A stretch of DNA of 64,000 nucleotides, taken from assembly GCA_014584315.1 (NCBI GenBank), contig JACTNA010000018.1, forward strand, positions 124,001 through 188,000. The letters are read 5' to 3'. Position numbers and translations under genes: made by a program. The notes beneath the pieces are model-generated. The model was given only the letters and a program-made list of their open reading frames with translations. It was not told where the DNA came from and ran no database searches. Positions 16,170 to 25,701 of the stretch are shown in pieces; position 1 is the stretch's first letter, and each line of letters starts with the position of its first letter. The stretch is from Planctomycetota bacterium (GTDB lineage: Bacteria > Planctomycetota > Phycisphaerae > Phycisphaerales > UBA1924).

Positions 16170-16916
16170 CTACCGACGCCGACGCGACGCGACCAGGCCG
16201 CCGAGGCCCAGCAGGGCGAGAGAGCCGGGCGCGGGGATGATGGTGTAGACGCTCGTGCCGCTCGCCAGGTCGAAGGCCGTGAGCGTGAAACTCCACCGGG
16301 CGCTCATGTCGTCAACGCCCACCCCGATCGGGGCGTAGCCGCCGCCGCCGGGGAACTCATCGGACGCCGTATCGGTCGCGAACGCGCCGGCCGAAAACCC
16401 GCTGTTCAGCAGGGAGGCGAACGGAGTGCCCCCCGGAACCTCGCCGTTGTAGTGCGAAAGGTGCGCCCCGGCGGCGTCCGGCGTGAAGGTCACGCCGTTG
16501 CCGTTGACGTCCGTGATGCTCACGGCCGCCGACGCCGCGCCCTTGGCGTTGAACAGCGTCGGGAAACTGAGCAGCCCCGAACCGACCGAGAACACCGTGT
16601 TCTGGTTGTTCGCCTGCACGTTGAAGTTCAGATGAATCACGGGGTCGGCGATGAAGGTCACCGAGGCTGTGCCGAGCGTCGCCAGCACGTCGCCGCTCTG
16701 CGTCTTGATGTCGATCGGCGCGTCGAGGTTCCAGAAGAAGTTGCCCTGGTCGTCCCAGGTGCCCATGTCCGTCGTGGCCACGAACGACCCGGACTCCCCG
16801 CCCACGGTCGCCACGAGCGTGAACACCTCGTACGAAATGTCCGCCCGCGAAACGCCGCACAAGGCCACCAACGCCGCAGCGCCGCCAACCATCCCGCCGA
16901 GCCGATGACGTGTCAT
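16170..16916 (-). CDS. PEP-CTERM sorting domain-containing exported protein (paralog A)
   Basis: A 248-residue secreted protein. ATG 16916 is preceded by GGAGTGAGGGAC and begins a clear signal peptide (MTRHRLGGMVGGAAALVALCGVSRA); the frame stays open upstream but without protein-like features. The body is beta-rich and aspartate/asparagine-rich (TTDMGTWDDQGNFFWNLDA, LNFNVQANNQNTVFSVGSG). The tail IIPAPGSLALLGLGGLVASRRRR is a PEP-CTERM-like signal. Paralog of the downstream gene at 15322-16086 along the whole length. A consensus-type promoter lies about 160 nt upstream. Confidence 0.88.
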   Translation of the reverse strand: MTRHRLGGMVGGAAALVALCGVSRADISYEVFTLVATVGGESGSFVATTDMGTWDDQGNFFWNLDAPIDIKTQSGDVLATLGTASVTFIADPVIHLNFNVQANNQNTVFSVGSGLLSFPTLFNAKGAASAAVSITDVNGNGVTFTPDAAGAHLSHYNGEVPGGTPFASLLNSGFSAGAFATDTASDEFPGGGGYAPIGVGVDDMSARWSFTLTAFDLASGTSVYTIIPAPGSLALLGLGGLVASRRRR

Positions 16917-17078
16917 GTCCCTCACTCCGTGCTTCCATCGCGCGCCGGACGAGTCCGGGAACACCCCCGCCGGAACGCGACGACCGATTGTTGCGCGTGG
17001 CCGATCGAACGACGACCGACATCTCCTCCCGGTCACGGCCAGCCCCATCCAGAGCGCCGGCATCCTCTCTCTCCAGTC

Positions 17079-17107
17079 ATTTCATCGGGAGCCAAACCCC
17101 GTGTCAA
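17079..17107 (-). promoter_or_regulatory. Promoter of the tandem PEP-CTERM pair
   Basis: Minus strand: consensus TTGACA (17107-17102), a 17-nt spacer and TGAAAT (17084-17079). The leader is about 155 nt. It lies in the 384-nt divergent region 16917-17300, which otherwise holds only the subtilase promoter. Confidence 0.6.
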
Positions 17108-17212
17108 GAGTCTCGGTCACAAATCGTCCGAGAATCCGATGGCCGACTTCAATGTTTGTGTTCTGGTCGGCTTGCCCCGGCCAGCCGACCCTCCGCCGGT
17201 TACCGGTCCCCC

Positions 17213-17241
17213 TTGCATTCGGTCCCGCTCTTCTTTACGCT
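17213..17241 (+). promoter_or_regulatory. Possible promoter of the subtilase gene
   Basis: TTGCAT (17213-17218), a 17-nt spacer and TACGCT (17236-17241), about 53 nt before the start codon. Confidence 0.4.
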
Positions 17242-17300
17242 GATCCGCGGAGTCGTCGGACCTCCCTAAGGACACACCGGCGAGGGGCGAGAGAGAGAGA

Positions 17301-18932
17301 GTGCGCGTGGTCCGATGCGCTGTTGCTGTTTGGTCGGCCGCCTTGGCCGTCACGGTTGTCGCTGCAACCTGGGCAGGTCCGCAGTCCGCCGGGCATGGTT
17401 CGCGCCCGCCGGCCATCACGATCGACGAGCTGGACGCTGCCCACTTGGGCGAACAGGTGATTCTCCGGGTGACGCGCGGATCGGCTCTCGAGGCAGGCCC
17501 CGATGGCACTCCCTCAATCCGCAATCCGGCGGTGGACCAGGCGACGGTCGACCTCCTGGACCGAACGCTCCGCGAACTCGGCGCCTCGCTCCACCAAGCC
17601 CTGCCCTTCACGCCGGCCCACCGTGAAGCGATCGAGGCGTCGGGCATCGACCGGTTCCTGACGGCCGTCCTCCCCGTGGGCGAGTCCGCGGAGGACGCGT
17701 GCCGCATCCTCTCCCGGTTCGACGCGCTCATCGAGAGCGCTCGAACGGATCGTGTCGGCCGGGCCATGGCGCACGGCGGCCTCCCCAACGATCCCCGCTT
17801 CCCGTTCCAGTACGCCCTGCTCAACCTCGGCCAGACGATCCAGGGTCAGCCCGGCATCCCGGGGGCTGACATCCGCGCAACCCACGCTTGGGACCTGCAC
17901 GCCTACGGCTCCGGCGTCACGATCGCCGTGCTCGACTCCGGCGTGAGCCAGAGTCACCCCGACCTCATCGACCGCCTCCTGCCGGGCTGGAACTTCGTCG
18001 GCCAGAACAGTGACACGGACGACAACTACTCGTCGCACGGCACGCACTGCGCCGGCATCGCCGCGGCCTCGACCAACAACGGCCTCGGCATCGCGGGCGT
18101 CGCGGGTCTGGCGTCCGTCCTTCCGGTCAAGGTGCTGAGCAAGTACGGCTTCGGGACCGAACTGAACTGCGGCGCGGGACTCGTCTGGGCGGCCGATCGC
18201 GGCGCCCGGGTCGCCTCCGTCAGCATCGGCTTCGACCCGGCGCCGGGCGGCGCGGACGACACATTCCTCCGCGCCGCGGTCGACTACGCGACCATCGCCG
18301 GCACGCTCGTGGTCGCTTCCGCAGGCAACACCCCGACGCAGCCGGTCGTCGCGCCGGCCCGATACCCCAACGCCGTCGCCGTCGGCGCGACCGACAACCG
18401 CGACACGCTCTGGCCGCTGAGCGCGACCGGCCCGGAGATCAGCGTGGTCGCGCCGGGCGTGAGCGTCCTCTCAACCTGGGATTCCAAGTACTTCGGCAAC
18501 GGAGAGAACACCTACGACTACGCCACCGGAACCAGCCAGGCCTGCCCCCACGTCGCGGGGCTTGCCGCGCTCATCTTCTCCGTCGATCCCACGCTCAACC
18601 CGTGGCAGGTGAGAGCGATCATCGAGGCGACCGCGGACGACCTCGGCACGCCCGGCCGCGACGACCAGCACGGGCACGGACGCATCAACGCCGAGCGGGC
18701 CGTTCGCCTCGCACTCGGCCGCCTCCCCGACGACACGACCGGCGGCGACGAGTGGTGGTGGTGCATCGCCGACTTCAACCGCGACGGCACGATCGACACA
18801 CGCGACTTCGTCGCCTACCTCAACGCATGGGCCGCGGGCGACGACTCGGCCGACATCGCCGCACCCTTCGGCGTCGTGGACTCTCGCGACTTCATCGAAT
18901 ACCTCAACCGTTTCGCCGCCGGCTGCCCCTAG
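17301..18932 (+). CDS. Secreted S8 (subtilisin-like) serine protease with GC-type dockerin tail
   Basis: A 543-residue exported endopeptidase. GTG 17301 follows GGGGCGAGAGAGAGA, and residues 1-25 are a signal peptide. A pro-region (about 30-185) precedes the S8 catalytic domain. The triad is visible: Asp212 in IAVLDSGVSQ, His246 in SSHGTHCAGIAAAS and Ser412 in GTSQACPHVAGLAAL; the usual GTSMA is GTSQA here. The oxyanion Asn is in VVASAGNTPTQP. After WWWC come two dockerin-like repeats (ADFNRDGTIDTRDFVAYLNAWAAGD, then VVDSRDFIEYLNRFAAGCP) bounded by Cys. This GC-type dockerin is typical of Phycisphaerae and is thought to be a surface-sorting or binding module. In the second repeat the first Ca-binding Asp/Asn positions are degenerate. 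Confidence 0.93.
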   Translation: MRVVRCAVAVWSAALAVTVVAATWAGPQSAGHGSRPPAITIDELDAAHLGEQVILRVTRGSALEAGPDGTPSIRNPAVDQATVDLLDRTLRELGASLHQALPFTPAHREAIEASGIDRFLTAVLPVGESAEDACRILSRFDALIESARTDRVGRAMAHGGLPNDPRFPFQYALLNLGQTIQGQPGIPGADIRATHAWDLHAYGSGVTIAVLDSGVSQSHPDLIDRLLPGWNFVGQNSDTDDNYSSHGTHCAGIAAASTNNGLGIAGVAGLASVLPVKVLSKYGFGTELNCGAGLVWAADRGARVASVSIGFDPAPGGADDTFLRAAVDYATIAGTLVVASAGNTPTQPVVAPARYPNAVAVGATDNRDTLWPLSATGPEISVVAPGVSVLSTWDSKYFGNGENTYDYATGTSQACPHVAGLAALIFSVDPTLNPWQVRAIIEATADDLGTPGRDDQHGHGRINAERAVRLALGRLPDDTTGGDEWWWCIADFNRDGTIDTRDFVAYLNAWAAGDDSADIAAPFGVVDSRDFIEYLNRFAAGCP

Positions 18933-18981
18933 GCCCGCCGACCGCCCCGTGGTCGGGTGTCGGCTCCGCGGCGCAGAGAAT

Positions 18982-19012
18982 GCCCCCGGGCGTCGGTGGG
19001 TCGCCCGGGGGC
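18982..19012 (+). terminator. Strong hairpin after the subtilase gene
   Basis: GCCCCCGGGCG (18982-18992) and CGCCCGGGGGC (19002-19012) form a perfect 11-bp stem with a 9-nt loop. There is no T-run, so it could be Rho-assisted, or act for both this gene and the convergent nrdJ. Confidence 0.6.
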
Positions 19013-19139
19013 TGGGAGGCGCGGGACCGACGGAGCCTGAAGACTCAGGCCCTCACGCCGATCCCGGTGGCGGGACCTCGGGTTGTCGCGCGGGCCGCGC
19101 GGCGCGCTCCGTGCGCCGACGCGCCCGGCGAATGATCCG

Positions 19140-22100
19140 TCAACTGCACCCCATGCTGTTCCCGCAGTTCAGGCACTTGTAGCACGTCCCGCTGCGGACC
19201 GTGATCGTGCCGCACACGTCGCACGGCGGGGCGTCGTTCACGCTGTCCAACGCCACCGACAGCGTCGACGCCTGCACCGACTCGTACTCCACCAGCACCA
19301 TCGACGAGCGCCGGGACACGCCGACGGACGCCTGCGGCGCCGCGCCCCGCGCACCCGGACGCGGCTCGACCATCGCCGCCATCACCGACGGCGCCCTCTG
19401 CGGCTCGCCCACGGATACCGACGCGGATGTCGTGCAACTCGCTTGCTCCTTTGTGGCGGTGTCGCGGGCGGACGACGCCCGCTCTTGCTCCTCCGACGGC
19501 CGACGCGGCGCGTTCGCCTCCCGGTAGCCGGGGATGAACTGCATCCCCAGCCAGCGGAAGATGTAGTCCACGAGGCTCTTGGCCATCGGGATGTCCCGGT
19601 TCGTCGTCATCCCCGCCGGCTCGAAACGCTGGTGCGTGAACTTCGTCACCAGGCTCTCGACCGGCACGCCGTACTGCAGCGCCACGCTCGTCGCCGTCCC
19701 CAGCGAGTCCATCAGCCCGCCGATCGTCGAGCCTTCCTTCGCCATCGTGATGAACAACTCGCCCGGCAGCCCGTCCTCGTACAGCCCGACTGTCAGGTAC
19801 CCCTCGTGCCCCGCGACATTGAACTTGTGCGTGATCGAGCGGCGCGTGTCCGGCAGCCTCCGCCGCATCGGCCGGTGGATGATGGTCACGCCGTCGCCCG
19901 CCGGCTCACCCGGTCCACCCGCAGTCGCCGCAGCCGGGACGGATGCACCCGAAACCTCCGGAACCCCCGCCGGGGCCGCAGACTCCCCCGTCGAGTGGCC
20001 CTCCCCCCGAGCGATCTCGGCGTCCGCCGACGCCGCCGGGGCATCGGACTTCGTGCTCAGCGGCTGGCTCAGCTTGCACCCGTCGCGGTAGAGGGCGTTC
20101 GCCTTCAGGCCCAGCTCCCAACTCAGCCGGTAGCACGCCTTCACCTCGTCGACCGTCGCCTCGTTGGGCAGGTTGATGGTCTTGCTGATCGCCCCGCTGA
20201 TGAACGGCTGCGACGCCGCCATCATGCGGATGTGCCCCTCGGGACGGATGAAGCGCACGCCGGTGCGCCCGCACTTGTTCGCGCAGTCGAAGACGGGCAG
20301 GTGCTCGGGCCTGAGGTGCGGCGCGCCCTCCACCGTCTGCGCCCCGCAGATCACCCGGTTCAGCTCCTCCACCTGCCCCGCCGTCAGCCCAAGCGACCGC
20401 AGCACGCTGAACGACGGGTCGGCCTTCGCGGCCTCCGGGTCGATGCCGAGCCGCGTGAGCGCATCGTCGCCCAGCGCGTACGGCGCGAACGCCATCGACA
20501 GATCGAAGACCGTCGCGAGCGACGCCGAGATGCGCTCCACGTCGCTCTCCGTCAGGCCCTTCGAGAGCAGCCAGCGCGCGAACGTCTGGCCCTTCTTCGC
20601 CCCCTTGACGCCCTCCGGCAACGGCACCTCCACGTGCAGCACGCCCAGCAGATACACGAGCATCTCGCGCACCTGCGCCTCGTCGTACCCGAGCGCGAAC
20701 ATCGCGGGCTCGACCGAGGCGTTGGCGATCTTGAAGTACCCGCCGCCGGCCAGCTTCTTGAACTTCACCAGCGCGAAATCCGGCTCGACGCCCGTCGTGT
20801 CGCAGTCCATCAGCAGCCCGATCGTGCCCGTCGGCGCGATCACCGTCACCTGCGCGTTCCGGTACCCGTGCTTCTCCCCCAGCGCCAGCGCCTCGTCCCA
20901 CGCCTGCGTCGCGTGCGCCAGCAGCGACTTGCCGTTCGCCAGCCGGAGCGACCCGGACCGGATCAACTCGTGGTCGATCGGCACCGGGCGGATGCGGAGG
21001 TCCTCCCATTCGTCGGAGTGCCTGTCAACCCCGTGCGCCGCGCGCCGGTGGTTGCGGATCACCCGGAGCATCGCGCCGCGGTCACCCTCGAACCCCGCGA
21101 ACGCGCCCTGCTCCGCCGCCATCAACGCGGACTGCCGGTACGCCCGCCCCGTCAGGATCGACGTCAGGCACGCGCACACCGCCCGCGCCTCGTCCGAGTC
21201 GTACGGGATGCCCGCCTGCATCAGCATCGCGCCCAGGTTCGCGTAGCCCAGCCCCAGCGTGCGGTACTTCCAGCTCAGTTCGGCGATCCGCCGGCTCGGG
21301 TACGACGCCATCAGCACGCTGATCTCGAGCGCCGTCGTCCACAGGTCGATCGCGTGCTCGAACGCCTCGGCGTCGAAGACGCGCTTGTGCGGGTCGTAAA
21401 ACCGGAGCACGTTCAGCGACGCCAGGTTGCAGGCGGTGTCGTCGAGGAACATGTACTCGGAACACGGGTTGCTCGCGTTGATCGTCCCCCCGCCCGGGCA
21501 CGTGTGCCACGCGTTGATCGTCGAGTCGAACTGCACGCCGGGGTCCGCGCACCGCCACGCCGCGTACGCCACGTCGTCCCACAGCTTGCGGGCCTTGAAC
21601 ACCCGCGCCACCTGCCCCGTCGTCCGCCAGGTCGTCTCCCACTCCGCGTCCGCGTCCACCGCGTCGAAGAACTCGTCCGGCACCCGGACCGAGTTGTTCG
21701 AGTTCTGCCCGCTCACCGTCTGGTACGCCTCACCGTTGAAGTCGTAGTCCAGGTCCAGCCCGAGCCGACGGCAGGTCTCCGCGATCTCACGGTCGCTCTT
21801 CTTCAGCAGCCGCAGCCCCTCCACCATCGCCGCGACCTTGATCTCCTCGCGCACCTTCCAGTTGATGAACGTCTCGATGTCCGGGTGGTCCATGTCCAGG
21901 CAGACCATCTTCGCCGCCCGGCGCGTCGTGCCCCCGCTCTTGATCGCCGCCGCCGCCCGGTCGCCGATCCGAAGCCACGACATCAGCCCGCTGCTCCGAC
22001 CGCCCCCGCTCAGCCGCTCGCCCTCCGCCCGCAGCCCGGAGAAGTTCGTCCCGGTGCCGGAGCCGTACTTGAACAGCCGCGCCTCGCGCGTCCACAGGTC

Positions 22101-22715
22101 CATGATCCCGCCCGGGTTCACCAGGTCGTCGGTGACGGACTGGATGAAGCACGCGTGCGGCTGCGGGTGGCTGTAGGCGTCCGGCGCCTCGCGCACCTCG
22201 CCCGTGGCCGGGTCCGGCACGAAGTGCCCCTGCGCCGGCCCGTCGATCCCGTACGCCCAGTGCAGCCCGGTGTTGAACCACTGCGGGCTGTTCGGCGCGC
22301 ACATCTGGTGCACCATCATGTACGCCATCTCGTCGTAGAACGCCTGCGCATCGGCCGCCGAGTCGAAGTACCCGTGCTTCTCCCCCCAGTGCCGCCAGCA
22401 CCCCGCCAGCCGGTGGATCACCTGCCGCGCCGATCGCTCAGGCCCCAGCGCCGGCCTGCCGTCCTCCCCAATCACCACCGGCGACTCGCCCGGCAGCGCA
22501 AAGGGCCGCTCCAACTGCGGCACGCCCGCCTTGCGGAAGTACTTGCTCACCATGATGTCCACGGCGAGTTGGCTCCACGACGACGGCGCCTCCGCGTCCT
22601 TCATCTCGAAGACGACCGTCCCATCCGGGTTCGTGATGCGCGACGTCCGCCTCGACCACTCGACGGTGGCGAACGGATCGGAACCGGCCTTCGTGAACTT
22701 CCGTGTGATCTTCAT
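19140..22715 (-). CDS. nrdJ: Adenosylcobalamin-dependent ribonucleoside-diphosphate reductase (class II)
   Basis: Reduces ribonucleotides to deoxyribonucleotides with a B12-derived thiyl radical, oxygen-independently. The 1191-residue protein has the class II landmarks: QMCAPNSPQWFNTGL near the N-terminus, GSGTGTNFSGLR, the substrate loop NSNNSVRVPDEFF, the active-site Cys in NASNPCSEYMFLDDTACN (around residue 415) and APTGTIGLLMDCDTTGVEP. Residues about 920-1040 are the TSCPD-type C-terminal domain (SITHKFNVAGHEGYLTVGLYEDGLPGEL). The end is a zinc-ribbon-like Cys cluster (CDVCGT, CYKCLNCGNSMGC) that carries the redox-active Cys. ATG 22715 (MKITRKFTKAG) is preferred over ATG 22733. It lies 39 nt after dcd, so they form an operon. 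PduO at 48.7 kb supplies the cofactor. Confidence 0.96.
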   Translation of the reverse strand: MKITRKFTKAGSDPFATVEWSRRTSRITNPDGTVVFEMKDAEAPSSWSQLAVDIMVSKYFRKAGVPQLERPFALPGESPVVIGEDGRPALGPERSARQVIHRLAGCWRHWGEKHGYFDSAADAQAFYDEMAYMMVHQMCAPNSPQWFNTGLHWAYGIDGPAQGHFVPDPATGEVREAPDAYSHPQPHACFIQSVTDDLVNPGGIMDLWTREARLFKYGSGTGTNFSGLRAEGERLSGGGRSSGLMSWLRIGDRAAAAIKSGGTTRRAAKMVCLDMDHPDIETFINWKVREEIKVAAMVEGLRLLKKSDREIAETCRRLGLDLDYDFNGEAYQTVSGQNSNNSVRVPDEFFDAVDADAEWETTWRTTGQVARVFKARKLWDDVAYAAWRCADPGVQFDSTINAWHTCPGGGTINASNPCSEYMFLDDTACNLASLNVLRFYDPHKRVFDAEAFEHAIDLWTTALEISVLMASYPSRRIAELSWKYRTLGLGYANLGAMLMQAGIPYDSDEARAVCACLTSILTGRAYRQSALMAAEQGAFAGFEGDRGAMLRVIRNHRRAAHGVDRHSDEWEDLRIRPVPIDHELIRSGSLRLANGKSLLAHATQAWDEALALGEKHGYRNAQVTVIAPTGTIGLLMDCDTTGVEPDFALVKFKKLAGGGYFKIANASVEPAMFALGYDEAQVREMLVYLLGVLHVEVPLPEGVKGAKKGQTFARWLLSKGLTESDVERISASLATVFDLSMAFAPYALGDDALTRLGIDPEAAKADPSFSVLRSLGLTAGQVEELNRVICGAQTVEGAPHLRPEHLPVFDCANKCGRTGVRFIRPEGHIRMMAASQPFISGAISKTINLPNEATVDEVKACYRLSWELGLKANALYRDGCKLSQPLSTKSDAPAASADAEIARGEGHSTGESAAPAGVPEVSGASVPAAATAGGPGEPAGDGVTIIHRPMRRRLPDTRRSITHKFNVAGHEGYLTVGLYEDGLPGELFITMAKEGSTIGGLMDSLGTATSVALQYGVPVESLVTKFTHQRFEPAGMTTNRDIPMAKSLVDYIFRWLGMQFIPGYREANAPRRPSEEQERASSARDTATKEQASCTTSASVSVGEPQRAPSVMAAMVEPRPGARGAAPQASVGVSRRSSMVLVEYESVQASTLSVALDSVNDAPPCDVCGTITVRSGTCYKCLNCGNSMGCS

Positions 22716-22754
22716 GGCTGCATTTCCGTGCAACGAGACGCGGTCTTCCCGCGA

Positions 22755-23327
22755 TCAATCCACCTTCGGCAGCGTCAGCCCTTCCTGGTCCTGGTACTTC
22801 CCGCCCTTGTCGGCGTAACTCCGCTCGCAGGCCATCTCCGCCTTCAGGAACACCAGTTGCGCGATCCCCTCGTTCGCGTACACCCGCGCCGGCAGCGGCG
22901 TCGTGTTGCTGATCTCCAGCGTGATGCGCCCGCGCCACTCCGGCTCCAGCGGCGTCACGTTCACGATCAGCCCGCACCGCGCGTACGTGCTCTTGCCCAC
23001 GCAGATCGCCAGCACGTCCCGAGGCACCTCCACGAACTCCACAGTTTCGCACAACGCGAACGAGTTCGGCGGGATGATGACGTACTCCGCGCCCGTCTTC
23101 GCCGTGTCCACCTCCACCATGAAGTCGTCGCTGAACCGCTTGGGGTCCACCACCGCCACGTCCCCGTGCCGCGGCGTCGGCGTGAAGACCTTGAACCGAG
23201 ACCCCACCCGCACGTCGTACCCGTAACTCGACACCCCGTACGAGATCCGCCCGGGGCGCTTCACGGCGTCCTCGAATGGCTCGATGCGGACGAGCCGTCG
23301 GATCTGGCTGTCGCAGAGCACGGGCAC
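22755..23327 (-). CDS. dcd: dCTP deaminase
   Basis: Deaminates dCTP to dUTP, feeding dTMP synthesis. The 190-residue protein has the family motifs: N-terminal [28 protein letters not shown], the catalytic Glu region [31 protein letters not shown] and the C-terminal [12 protein letters not shown]. The C-terminus [16 protein letters not shown] matches the lid of bacterial Dcd. GTG 23327 is chosen because it gives the family N-terminus; GTG 23321 is equally possible. It is the first gene of the dcd-nrdJ operon, which groups two steps of deoxynucleotide supply. Confidence 0.95.
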   Translation of the reverse strand: MPVLCDSQIRRLVRIEPFEDAVKRPGRISYGVSSYGYDVRVGSRFKVFTPTPRHGDVAVVDPKRFSDDFMVEVDTAKTGAEYVIIPPNSFALCETVEFVEVPRDVLAICVGKSTYARCGLIVNVTPLEPEWRGRITLEISNTTPLPARVYANEGIAQLVFLKAEMACERSYADKGGKYQDQEGLTLPKVD

Positions 23328-23712
23328 TCGCCAACCCCCGCTTCCCGAGGGGTGCCGACACGCGACACCCCCGGCGCGACGGCCCCTCGCCGCCACGCCG
23401 CATCCCATGTTCGTTCAACATCCAAACATAGACCGAATATCGCTTCCCGTCCACCGAGACGGGCCGGCAGCATACCACTACGGATCGTGCCAGCAAGGGG
23501 GTCGGACCACAAAATCCGGGGGAGAGGTTGTGGACAAACTTGCGCAAAGATCGCAAGCCGCGAGAGAACCGCCGCTTGCGCGCGGCCAAACTTTTTGGCC
23601 CCCCCCCGCCGCGCGCCATCCACACCCCGAAGCGCAAACATGGCCGCGGTTCCAACCGCTCCCGCGCCGCCCGCGTACCCTTGCCTTCGAGGGGCCAGCC
23701 GGAGACCAGCGC
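23328..23712. other. Divergent intergenic region, dcd-nrdJ / FlgI-like gene
   Basis: A 385-nt region with promoters for both directions. On the minus strand it has TTGTCCACA (23537-23529), one base from the DnaA box TTATCCACA. On the plus strand TACCCT occurs near 23677, about 30 nt before the FlgI-like start. An AT-richer patch lies at 23410-23450. No gene is supported. Confidence 0.45.
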
Positions 23713-25701
23713 GTGCAGACCATCGCCCGATTCAGGCACCGTGCCGCCGTGGCTCTCGCGGGCGCCCTCGCCGCCTCGTCTCTTGTGGCGGCATCGTGCA
23801 CCAGCAAGCCCAAGCCCTCGCGCGTTCAGCCGACGCCCTACGTCAGCCGCGAGGTCGAGCCGATCCTCCGCGGCACCATCGGCTCGGTCGCCACCACCCG
23901 CGCGGGCGAGATGATCCTGCTCTCGGGCTTCGGCCTCGTTGTGGGCCTCAACGGCACCGGCGGCGGCACCCTCCCCGAGCCGATCGCCGCCACCATGGAA
24001 CGAACGATGAGCCTCCGCGGCCTCGGACGCGCCGCCTCGGTCGAGGGCACCTCGCTCGTCAATCCGCTCACCGGCCAGCCCCGCTCACCACGCGAGGTGC
24101 TCCGCGACCCCAACACCGCCGTCGTCCAGGTCCAGGCCGTGCTCGCCCGCGGCTCTCCCGAGGGCTTCCGGTTCGATGTCTTCGTCGAGGCCCTGAACGC
24201 CTCTTCGCTCGAAGGCGGCACGCTCTGGAGCACCGACCTGCGCCTCGGCCCGCCCGGACTCTTCGGCGCGACCCAGACCCGACGCATCGCCGAAGCACGC
24301 GGACCCATCTTCATCAACCCCTTCAACGACCCCGGTGCATCCACCGCGACGACCCAGCGAACCGTCGGCCGCGTCCTCGACGGCGGCGTGGTCGTCGAGC
24401 CGCTCTCCATCGTCCTCAACCTCGACGTCCCCTCGCACCTCGTCGCCCGACGGATCACCGAGGCCATCAACTCCCGATTCCCCATGGGCCCGGGCGACGA
24501 CGGCCCCGTGGCCCGGGGGCGGACAGACTCGATCGTCGAACTCTCCGTGCCCGCGTCCTACCGCGAGCGGCCGGCCGAGTACCTCACGCTCGTCGAGTTC
24601 CTCCACGTCGACACGCTCAACACCGAGGTCCACGCCCGGCGGTTCGTCGATGCCCTCAAGGCCCAGCCCGAGATGAGCGAGGAACTCTCCTGGTGCCTCG
24701 CCGCCCTCGGCGACCGCGCCCTCCCCTTCGCCCGCGAGTTGTACGGCTACCCCGAGATCATGCCCCGGATGGCGGCGTTGAGGGCGGGCGTGCTCCTCCG
24801 CGACCCGACCACCGCGCCACACCTCGAGGACCTCGCCCGCAACGGCGTCGGCGCGATCCGCCACGACGCGATCGGGATGCTCGGCAGAATCGACTCCGGC
24901 CCCTCCACGGACATGCTCCTGCGCGAACTGGCGGGGTCGCGCGAACTCACGGTTCGCATCGCCGCCTACGAGTCGATGGTCAAGCGCAGCCAACGCGCGT
25001 ACCTCCGCCAACTCATCGCCCGCGAGGCCTCCCGACCGGCCGGCGCAGGCCCGTTGATGACGCAGGCCGATCTCGAGTACGTCGCAACGATGACCCTCCC
25101 GGAGGACCCCATCCGCCGCGTCCGCCGGACGCCCATCGCCGGCCGATTCCTGCTCGACCGGGTGCCCGAGGGCGAGCCGATGATCTACATCACCCAGCAG
25201 GGAACGCCCAAGATCGTGCTGTTCGGGTCGGACGTCCGCCTCGTCAAACCCCTCCTGGCCTCGGCCTGGTCCGACCGGCTCATGGTGACCGCGGATTCGC
25301 CGGAAGACCCCGCTCGCCTCTACTACCGCGACCACCGCACCGGCCGGACCACCGTCCAGCAGGTCAGCGACGACGCCGAGTCGCTCATCTTCTTCTTCGC
25401 GCACGAGCAGACGCCGGAAGATCCGCGGGCCGGGCTGGGGCTGAGTTACTCGGAGGTCGTGGGCGCGCTCCACGCCCTCTACGACAGCCGTGCCTTGAAC
25501 GCCTCGTTCACCACCGAGACCGACCGGCTGGTCGCGTTGTTGGCGGAGGCCGCGGCCGACACGGAGACGATGATGCGTCCCGAGTCGCCCGCCGACGCCG
25601 AGATCAAGCGTGCCGAGCGCCAGATCCCGACCATCCACCGCGAGGCGCCCCGCCCGACGCTCGTGCCGGTCCCCCAGCCGTCGGGTCGGCGCGGGTCTTG
25701 A
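23713..25701 (+). CDS. Lipoprotein with FlgI (P-ring)-like domain and HEAT-like repeats
   Basis: A 662-residue envelope protein starting at GTG 23713. Residues 1-35 form a signal peptide with a lipobox-like LVAASC, so it is probably a lipoprotein. Residues 50-330 resemble the flagellar P-ring protein FlgI (IGSVATTRAGEMILLSGFGLVVGLNGTGGG; TTQRTVGRVLDGGVVV; LVARRITEAINSRFP; VELSVPASYRERPAEYLTLVEFL). Residues 350-450 are helical HEAT-like repeats (LRAGVLLRDPTTAPHLEDLARNG, LRELAGSRELTVRIAAYESMV). The C-terminal 200 residues are a beta/helix domain of unknown type. FlgI is normally about 360 residues, has no lipobox and sits in a flagellar operon; no flagellar gene is seen here. A non-flagellar ring or secretion role is inferred only. 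Confidence 0.8.
   Translation: MQTIARFRHRAAVALAGALAASSLVAASCTSKPKPSRVQPTPYVSREVEPILRGTIGSVATTRAGEMILLSGFGLVVGLNGTGGGTLPEPIAATMERTMSLRGLGRAASVEGTSLVNPLTGQPRSPREVLRDPNTAVVQVQAVLARGSPEGFRFDVFVEALNASSLEGGTLWSTDLRLGPPGLFGATQTRRIAEARGPIFINPFNDPGASTATTQRTVGRVLDGGVVVEPLSIVLNLDVPSHLVARRITEAINSRFPMGPGDDGPVARGRTDSIVELSVPASYRERPAEYLTLVEFLHVDTLNTEVHARRFVDALKAQPEMSEELSWCLAALGDRALPFARELYGYPEIMPRMAALRAGVLLRDPTTAPHLEDLARNGVGAIRHDAIGMLGRIDSGPSTDMLLRELAGSRELTVRIAAYESMVKRSQRAYLRQLIAREASRPAGAGPLMTQADLEYVATMTLPEDPIRRVRRTPIAGRFLLDRVPEGEPMIYITQQGTPKIVLFGSDVRLVKPLLASAWSDRLMVTADSPEDPARLYYRDHRTGRTTVQQVSDDAESLIFFFAHEQTPEDPRAGLGLSYSEVVGALHALYDSRALNASFTTETDRLVALLAEAAADTETMMRPESPADAEIKRAERQIPTIHREAPRPTLVPVPQPSGRRGS

Noticed and set aside
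23529-23537. Replication origin (DnaA box)
   Set aside because: Only one near-consensus box, with no box cluster, AT-rich unwinding region, dnaA or dnaN gene nearby.
23713-25701. A true flagellar P-ring protein
   Set aside because: Twice FlgI length, with a lipobox and HEAT-like repeats, and no flagellar neighbours; kept as FlgI-like only.
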